Shown here: piece by piece, positions 5,726-10,210 of the stretch
Numbering within the stretch: position 1 is the first letter of the stretch
How the letters are laid out: every line of letters begins with the position of its first letter
DNA from: Bacteroidales bacterium
GTDB taxonomy: Bacteria > Bacteroidota > Bacteroidia > Bacteroidales > UBA7960
Direction of reading: 5' to 3'
Length of the DNA: 10,210 bases
NCBI GenBank assembly: GCA_007122745.1
Contig: SKTA01000104.1
Location: 1-10,210 of the forward strand
Program-made: the position numbers and the translations under genes
The notes under the pieces: generated by a model
Told to the model about the DNA's origin: nothing
The model's database searches: none
What the model saw: the letters and a program-made list of their open reading frames with translations, nothing else

Positions 5726-7255
5726 ATGGAAGAAGCAATTAAATACAATAAAAACGGGTTTCAAAAGCCTGAGGCTGTAAAGCTTTCTTTTCGAATGCTG
5801 ATGGAGCCTTTGTTGGTGCTTTTAAACAAGGCTGCCTCTATGGTGCTTGCCGACCGACCTTTCTACATTGCTTACAGCATTCCGGGTGGCGTGTATGGTT
5901 ATTTTCAGGAACATGAGGCAACTCATGAAGAACTGCAGGCCATTGAAAAAGCGATCCGTAACATGATCTATAACCAGGAAAAGATCCTTTACGACCAGCT
6001 GAATACTTCAGAGTTGTTGTCCTATTTTGATAAGTATGACCGTGACGACATGATCCAACTGATCCGGTCGAAGAGTCCACAGATTGAGCTGGATGGATTT
6101 CCCCTGGCACATCTCAATGGCTTTGGGGAGTTTTTTCCAAATTATCTTACCGAAGATTATGAACGGCTGAAACATTTTCAGCTTCAGCCCTTTGGCAAGG
6201 GGTTTTTCCTGATAGCAGATCCTGTATTCTTTAACCGGGTGATGCCGGCAAAGGCGATACAAAGCAAGTATTTCCAGGGATTTGAAGAATCGGAGGAAAC
6301 GATGCGCTACCTGGGGATATCCAGTTTTGCCGAATTGAATAACGTGATCACGGAGGGCAGACTTCCTGAGTTCATTAAACTCTCGGAAGCCTGGCAGGCA
6401 CGGAGGATATCACAGATCGCCGACACTTTACTGAGCCATCCAAACAAACCCAGGGTGATCTTTCTGGCCGGACCAACATCCTCCGGAAAAACCACCTCGG
6501 CAAAAAGACTTGCCATCGAACTGAAGATCCTGAAGCAAAAGGTGATCGCCCTGTCGCTCGACAATTATTACCTGCCGCACAGCCAAATACCGGATGACCC
6601 ACAAACCGGGATGAAGAACTTCGAGCTGATTACAGCACTCAACCTTAAGTTGTTCAGGCAAAACATCAATGACCTTCTGGCAGGCAAACCGGTTCACCTG
6701 CCCAAATACCATTTTGACGGGAAAGGCGCCACCCCCGAAAAAAAAGCAACCGTGATCGATCCGGACACCTACCTGATCGTAGAGGGCATTCACGGACTGA
6801 ACCCGGAACTCTGGCGCGATGTGATGGACGTTGAATCGTTCAGGCTATACGTATCTGCGCTAAGTACGTTAAACATCCACGATCATTTGCCCCTATCCAC
6901 TTCCGATCACCGACTGATGCGACGGATGATCCGTGATCAGCTCTTCAGGGGTTATGACTACAGGGAAACCATCAGCCGCTGGCCCGACATCATCCAAAAT
7001 GAATACAAAAGCATCTTCCCCTATCAGGAAAGTGCCCACGCCCTGTTTAACTCCGCACTTGTATATGAACCTGCCGTCTTTGCCCATTATGCCCCGGAGA
7101 TCCTAAAAGATTTTGACAGCGACAATGCACTGATCTGTGAAGAGGCAAAACGGATACAGCGGCTGCTGTCATTGCTGATCCCCATCAACCCCGTTGACAT
7201 CCCCCCCACCTCCATTCTGCGCGAATTCATCGGGGGAAGCAGCTTTAATTACTAA
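5726..7255 (+). CDS. Nucleoside kinase (uridine kinase-like, ThrRS-related N-terminus)
   Basis: A 509-residue cytoplasmic protein of the PRK/URK P-loop kinase family, which phosphorylates nucleosides such as uridine with ATP or GTP. The C-terminal half holds the kinase: Walker A GPTSSGKTT (249-257), LSLDNYYLPH with the substrate-side Asp, LPKYHFDGKG, and VEGIHGLNPEL as the Walker-B region. It also has the conserved tail VDIPPTSILREFIGGSSF. The N-terminal half (about 20-230) resembles the second additional domain of threonyl-tRNA synthetase, as in this kinase subfamily. However, the position where ThrRS has HxxxH reads without histidines. No TGS domain precedes it, and the protein is shorter than the roughly 550 residues I recall for relatives that have one. 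ATG 5726 is preferred over TTG 5714. It stands alone behind its own promoter. The exact nucleoside substrate is not determinable here. Confidence 0.88.
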   Translation: MEEAIKYNKNGFQKPEAVKLSFRMLMEPLLVLLNKAASMVLADRPFYIAYSIPGGVYGYFQEHEATHEELQAIEKAIRNMIYNQEKILYDQLNTSELLSYFDKYDRDDMIQLIRSKSPQIELDGFPLAHLNGFGEFFPNYLTEDYERLKHFQLQPFGKGFFLIADPVFFNRVMPAKAIQSKYFQGFEESEETMRYLGISSFAELNNVITEGRLPEFIKLSEAWQARRISQIADTLLSHPNKPRVIFLAGPTSSGKTTSAKRLAIELKILKQKVIALSLDNYYLPHSQIPDDPQTGMKNFELITALNLKLFRQNINDLLAGKPVHLPKYHFDGKGATPEKKATVIDPDTYLIVEGIHGLNPELWRDVMDVESFRLYVSALSTLNIHDHLPLSTSDHRLMRRMIRDQLFRGYDYRETISRWPDIIQNEYKSIFPYQESAHALFNSALVYEPAVFAHYAPEILKDFDSDNALICEEAKRIQRLLSLLIPINPVDIPPTSILREFIGGSSFNY

Positions 7256-7260
7256 AAACC

Positions 7261-7285
7261 AATAAACATTTGTTTAACGTTTATT
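7261..7285. repeat. AT-rich inverted repeat overlapping the porin promoter
   Basis: AATAAAC (7261-7267) and GTTTATT (7279-7285) are exact reverse complements separated by 11 bases. Inside lies a second small dyad, AAACA/TGTTT (7264-7275). It begins 5 bp after the kinase stop codon and covers the -33 box of the next gene. It could be a weak terminator for the kinase gene (T-rich stretch follows), an operator, or chance. Confidence 0.35.
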
Positions 7286-7301
7286 TTATTTACTATCTTT
7301 G
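7269..7301 (+). promoter_or_regulatory. Promoter for the porin/SGNH lipoprotein operon
   Basis: TTTG (7269-7272) and TATCTTTG (7294-7301) match the Bacteroidota -33 and -7 boxes with 21 bp between them, the best complete promoter in the window. The -7 element lies 50 bases before ATG 7352. Confidence 0.7.
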
Positions 7302-7351
7302 CCATTTTACGGAAACCATAATCATACGTTTATTTACAAATCCATTATCTT

Positions 7352-8572
7352 ATGCGAAAAACAATTCTTATTGCCTTGTTATTTTTCATGACAAGTACAG
7401 CGCTATGGGCAGGCGGTTATCAGGTGAGCCTGCATGGCCAGAAGCAGATCGGCATGGGGCTGATCGGCACTTCACTCAATTTGGATGCAAGTGCATCGTT
7501 TTACAATCCGGGCGCATTGGCATTGATGCCTCAAACGCTAAGCATACAAGCCGGTGCCAGTGGCATTTTTGCCAGCACCGCTTTCCGTATGCAGGATCCA
7601 TCGGTATACCAGGCCCAAACAGACAACCCAATTGGCACGCCCTTTTACTTTTATGCTGCAGGGATGATCACCGACAGGCTGGCTGCCGGACTGGCAGTAA
7701 ACACACCCTACGGAAACAGCCTGAAGTGGGAAGACGGATGGGCCGGACGGTTTCTGATTGAAGAGATTTCCCTTACGGCCATTACCATCCAGCCAACAGT
7801 TTCTTACAAAATCAGCGACAACCTTGCTGTAGGAGCAGGTCTTGTATATGTGCTGGGTAGTGTGGATCTAAAACGTGCACTGCCTGTTGAAGGATCTGAT
7901 GGTGAAGGCTCCGTAAACATTGAGGGCAGCACCGGGAACTTCGGATTTAATGCCGGACTGCTTTATGCTGGCGACAATGGCCTGAACGCGGGATTAAGTT
8001 ACCGCTCGCAGATTGACATGGAAGTAGACGATGGGGATGCTACTTTTACAGTACCCGCTTCACTGGCTGGTATGTTTCCTGACAGTAAAGTAGCAACCAT
8101 GCTTCCATTGCCCGCAAACCTTGATTTCGGACTGTCATACCAGGTTACGCGTGACCTGATGATTGGCATGGCACTGAATTATGTATTCTGGGATGCCTAT
8201 GAAGAGCTTGCATTTGCATTTGAACAAAATCCAGACCTCAATGATTCCAGCCCGAGGGATTACAGCAACACATTGATTTTTAGAGTCGGCGGCCAGTATC
8301 GTGTAAATGAAGCCTTATATTTGCGTGCCGGTGGTTATTATGACCCCTCGCCGGTAAATGAGATCTATTTCTCGCCAGAAACCCCCAGTCTCGACAACCT
8401 GGCCTTCACAGGGGGGTTGTCATTTCGTCCAATGCAAAACCTAAGCATCGATTTGAGCCTGCTATTCATCCTCGGACTTGAAGGAGAAAGGGAGTTTGCA
8501 CCGGCCAATTTCGGAGGCACCTATAAATCAAGGGTCCTGATCCCTGGACTTGGAATCAGTTACAGTTTATAA
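7352..8572 (+). CDS. OmpP1/FadL/TodX-family outer membrane protein
   Basis: A 406-residue outer-membrane beta-barrel of the family that lets hydrophobic compounds such as long-chain fatty acids cross the outer membrane. A signal peptide is clear: positive MRK, hydrophobic ILIALLFFM and cleavage after ALWA (about residue 20). The mature N-terminus GGYQVSLHGQKQIGMG is the FadL-type plug start (G-x-Q...G...GMG), followed by the family motif SASFYNPGALALMP (47-60). The remainder alternates short polar and hydrophobic strands, for example LNAGLSYRSQIDM and the repeated AGL-type strand turns. It closes on LIPGLGISYSL, whose aromatic/hydrophobic end is usual for barrel assembly. Length is near the family norm. 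It has the strongest promoter of the window and is followed 18 bp later by an SGNH lipoprotein, so the two are probably one operon. The family is well supported; the transported substrate is unknown. Confidence 0.92.
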   Translation: MRKTILIALLFFMTSTALWAGGYQVSLHGQKQIGMGLIGTSLNLDASASFYNPGALALMPQTLSIQAGASGIFASTAFRMQDPSVYQAQTDNPIGTPFYFYAAGMITDRLAAGLAVNTPYGNSLKWEDGWAGRFLIEEISLTAITIQPTVSYKISDNLAVGAGLVYVLGSVDLKRALPVEGSDGEGSVNIEGSTGNFGFNAGLLYAGDNGLNAGLSYRSQIDMEVDDGDATFTVPASLAGMFPDSKVATMLPLPANLDFGLSYQVTRDLMIGMALNYVFWDAYEELAFAFEQNPDLNDSSPRDYSNTLIFRVGGQYRVNEALYLRAGGYYDPSPVNEIYFSPETPSLDNLAFTGGLSFRPMQNLSIDLSLLFILGLEGEREFAPANFGGTYKSRVLIPGLGISYSL

Positions 8573-8590
8573 CCATTAAAACAACATCTT

Positions 8591-9886
8591 ATGAACTTCA
8601 AAAAATTCAAATATATCTTACTGTTTCTGCCCATCTTTCTCTTTTCGGCGTGTGAGGCAGAATTTGACGAGTTTCAGGCAGATGCCGGCGAACTGGATCT
8701 GACCACTTTCGTTTCTTTGGGCAACAGCCTGACAGCCGGTTTTGCCGACAATGCATTGTACAGGTCAGGTCAAAAAAGCGCAATGGGAAACATTCTGGCA
8801 ACACAGCTGATGCACGCCGGGCTTCCCGAATTCAACCAACCGTTAATGAAAGATGAGCTGGGGCTCGGCGGTCGTCTGGTTTTAGGTGTGGTTGATGGGG
8901 CTCTGTTCCCTGTTCCCATGCAAGGAACTCCTGATCCGGGCAACTTCGAAAACATTTTCGCAACAGAAGGACCCTTTCACAACATGGGTATTCCCGGTGC
9001 GCAAACCCAACACCTGCTATTTTCGGGATATGCCGGACTAAACCCATATTTTGGCCGGTTTGCATCCAATCCGGCAGCCACCGTATTGGAGGATGCCCTG
9101 GCCCTTGAACCCACCTTCTTTTCCCTCTGGATCGGCAGCAACGACATCCTGGCATATGCCCTGGATGGAGGTGAAGGACAGGGCATTCCACCAACAACAG
9201 ATTTCCAGCAAGCATACATGTTTATGCTCAATCAGCTTACTGCAGGAGAAGCCAAAGGGGTTATTGGAAACATCCCGGGCATTAATGAAATCCCGTTTTT
9301 TAACACAATTCCTTACAACCCTATAGTGTTGACAGATCAAAATATCGTTGATATGCTCAACAGCGCATACGAACCATTGCCTCACATTAATTTCTCACTT
9401 GGTCCGAATCCGCTCATCGTTGAGGATCTAAATCCCGAATATGCGCCATTTTTTCGCAGACAGCTTGAAGAAGGTGAATTGGTGCTGCTGACAGCCATGG
9501 ATTTACTGAATGATCCAGAGATGAATTACGGTATCGCAGAGCCTTTGCCCTCGCAATATTATCTGTCGATCGAACAGCTAAGTAATATCGCAAATGCCGT
9601 TGACGAATACAATGACATAATCATCGCTGCAGCGGATGCGTTTGACCTGGCTTTTGTGGATGTCAACGCCATGCTGAAGGAAACAAAAAGCGGCATCGTT
9701 TTCGACGCCCTGGAGTTTAACACGGAATTTGTCACAGGTGGTGCATTTTCACTTGACGCCGTGCACTTGTCAGCCAGGGGAAATGCTGTTGTTGCCAACG
9801 CATTCATCGCGGCCATCAACAGCAAATACAATGCAAACATCCCCAAAGCGCTTGTAAGTGATTACCCGGGAATCATCTTTCCTTAA
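8591..9886 (+). CDS. SGNH/GDSL-family hydrolase lipoprotein
   Basis: A 431-residue lipoprotein: the signal sequence ends in the lipobox LFSAC, with Cys21 to be lipidated. The hydrolase core follows the four SGNH blocks. Block I is FVSLGNSLTAG (40-50, nucleophile Ser46, with Asn where GDSL has Asp). Block II is MGIPGAQT (132-139, Gly135 or nearby). Block III is WIGSND (180-185, Asn184). Block V is SLDAVHLSARG (387-397, Asp389 and His392). The fold therefore predicts an esterase or lipase of carboxylic esters, active at the outer membrane or cell surface. An insertion between blocks III and V (about 190-385) makes it longer than minimal SGNH enzymes. It is translated 18 bp after the FadL-type porin gene and ends before a strong terminator at 9934, so the pair is one unit. 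The natural ester substrate is unknown. Confidence 0.92.
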   Translation: MNFKKFKYILLFLPIFLFSACEAEFDEFQADAGELDLTTFVSLGNSLTAGFADNALYRSGQKSAMGNILATQLMHAGLPEFNQPLMKDELGLGGRLVLGVVDGALFPVPMQGTPDPGNFENIFATEGPFHNMGIPGAQTQHLLFSGYAGLNPYFGRFASNPAATVLEDALALEPTFFSLWIGSNDILAYALDGGEGQGIPPTTDFQQAYMFMLNQLTAGEAKGVIGNIPGINEIPFFNTIPYNPIVLTDQNIVDMLNSAYEPLPHINFSLGPNPLIVEDLNPEYAPFFRRQLEEGELVLLTAMDLLNDPEMNYGIAEPLPSQYYLSIEQLSNIANAVDEYNDIIIAAADAFDLAFVDVNAMLKETKSGIVFDALEFNTEFVTGGAFSLDAVHLSARGNAVVANAFIAAINSKYNANIPKALVSDYPGIIFP

Positions 9887-9933
9887 AAACAAATTTAAAG
9901 CCTTGTGAGATTACCTCAGGGCATTATCGAACG

Positions 9934-9968
9934 GCGTGTCTGCGTATTGCAGGCACGCTGTTTTTATT
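9934..9968 (+). terminator. Rho-independent terminator of the porin/lipoprotein operon
   Basis: GCGTGTCTGC (9934-9943) and GCAGGCACGC (9949-9958) form a 10-bp stem (one G-U pair) with a 5-base loop, followed by TGTTTTTATT. It lies 47 bp after the lipoprotein stop codon. The T-tract overlaps the stop codon (9964-9966) of the convergent gene. No matching T-tract exists on the minus side, so it acts for the plus strand. Confidence 0.88.
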
Positions 9969-10210
9969 TATTGTTCATGAACCCCTGGTCCTGAAGGACA
10001 TCGAGAAACACCTTGCTGAAGTGCAGGTTATCTTTTTTCGTATAGCGTTTGTAAGTGAATATCTGGGCCAGATTCTCCAACTGGTTCTCTTCGATGAGTT
10101 GCGCGGTAAGGGGCAGGCTTTCCTTGTATTTGTAAATCTTTTCGATCTCTTCCGGTTTGTAATCCTTGTAGGTTTCGTGGTGTATTACACCTTCAGCCGG
10201 GAGACGGTCA
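9964..10210 (-). CDS. C-terminal part of an unrecognised protein, cut by window edge
   Basis: An open minus-strand frame enters from the right edge and ends at TAA 9964-9966, giving the last 81 residues of a protein whose start is outside the window. The stretch is charged, rich in lysine, tyrosine and glutamate and predicted helical (for example YKPEEIEKIYKYKE), with no hydrophobic segment and no cysteine. Distinctive parts are SLPLTAQLIEENQLENLAQI, FTYKRYTKKDNLHF and SKVFLDVLQDQGFM near the end. I do not recognise the family. Coding support comes from the uninterrupted frame, normal amino-acid composition, a stop codon placed at the convergent terminator, and low content of rare-looking residues. 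The only in-frame ATG here is three codons before the end. Confidence 0.75.
   Translation of the reverse strand, partial: DRLPAEGVIHHETYKDYKPEEIEKIYKYKESLPLTAQLIEENQLENLAQIFTYKRYTKKDNLHFSKVFLDVLQDQGFMNNK

Overview
The window looks like chromosomal DNA from a Bacteroidota member, probably a Bacteroidales-like environmental lineage. The reasons are as follows. Promoter-like sites match the Bacteroidota -7 element TAnnTTTG (901-908, 5691-5698 and 7294-7301 on plus; 3478-3485, 4416-4423 and 5549-5556 on minus). Start codons lack Shine-Dalgarno sequences. The gene set also fits: an LptF/LptG permease next to tgt, a DUF6132-like protein next to thioredoxins, and a FadL-type porin paired with an SGNH lipoprotein.

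Layout. The left edge (1-181) has no gene and carries an 8/16-bp-phased tandem repeat (82-156). Next is an ECF sigma factor on minus (182-790), divergent from tgt (924-2054) and an LptF/LptG permease (2124-3203) on plus. The permease converges, with only 2 bp between stop codons, on a minus-strand redox cluster: a DUF6132-like small membrane protein (3206-3463), a cytoplasmic thioredoxin (3511-3867) and a membrane-anchored thioredoxin (3903-4361). A dihydroorotate-dehydrogenase-like oxidoreductase (4520-5506, minus, with its own terminator at 4472-4492) is divergent from a nucleoside kinase with a ThrRS-related N-terminal half (5726-7255, plus). Then comes a plus-strand pair of a FadL/OmpP1-type outer-membrane protein (7352-8572) and an SGNH/GDSL lipoprotein (8591-9886), closed by a strong terminator (9934-9968). 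That terminator's T-tract touches the stop codon of a convergent minus-strand gene cut by the right edge (9964-10210).

How the genes work together. Most of the window is housekeeping: tRNA queuosine modification, lipopolysaccharide transport, thiol-disulfide chemistry and nucleotide metabolism. The best candidates for joint function are the thioredoxin/thioredoxin/DUF6132 operon (envelope plus cytoplasmic thiol redox) and the porin/lipoprotein-hydrolase operon (outer-membrane lipid or ester handling). I see no CRISPR array, insertion sequence, phage gene, tRNA, rRNA or obvious defence system. The points worth a second look are loss of key residues in otherwise recognisable families (zinc ligands in TGT, the catalytic base in the DHOD-like protein, the HxxxH site in the kinase's ThrRS-like half) and the phased tandem repeat.
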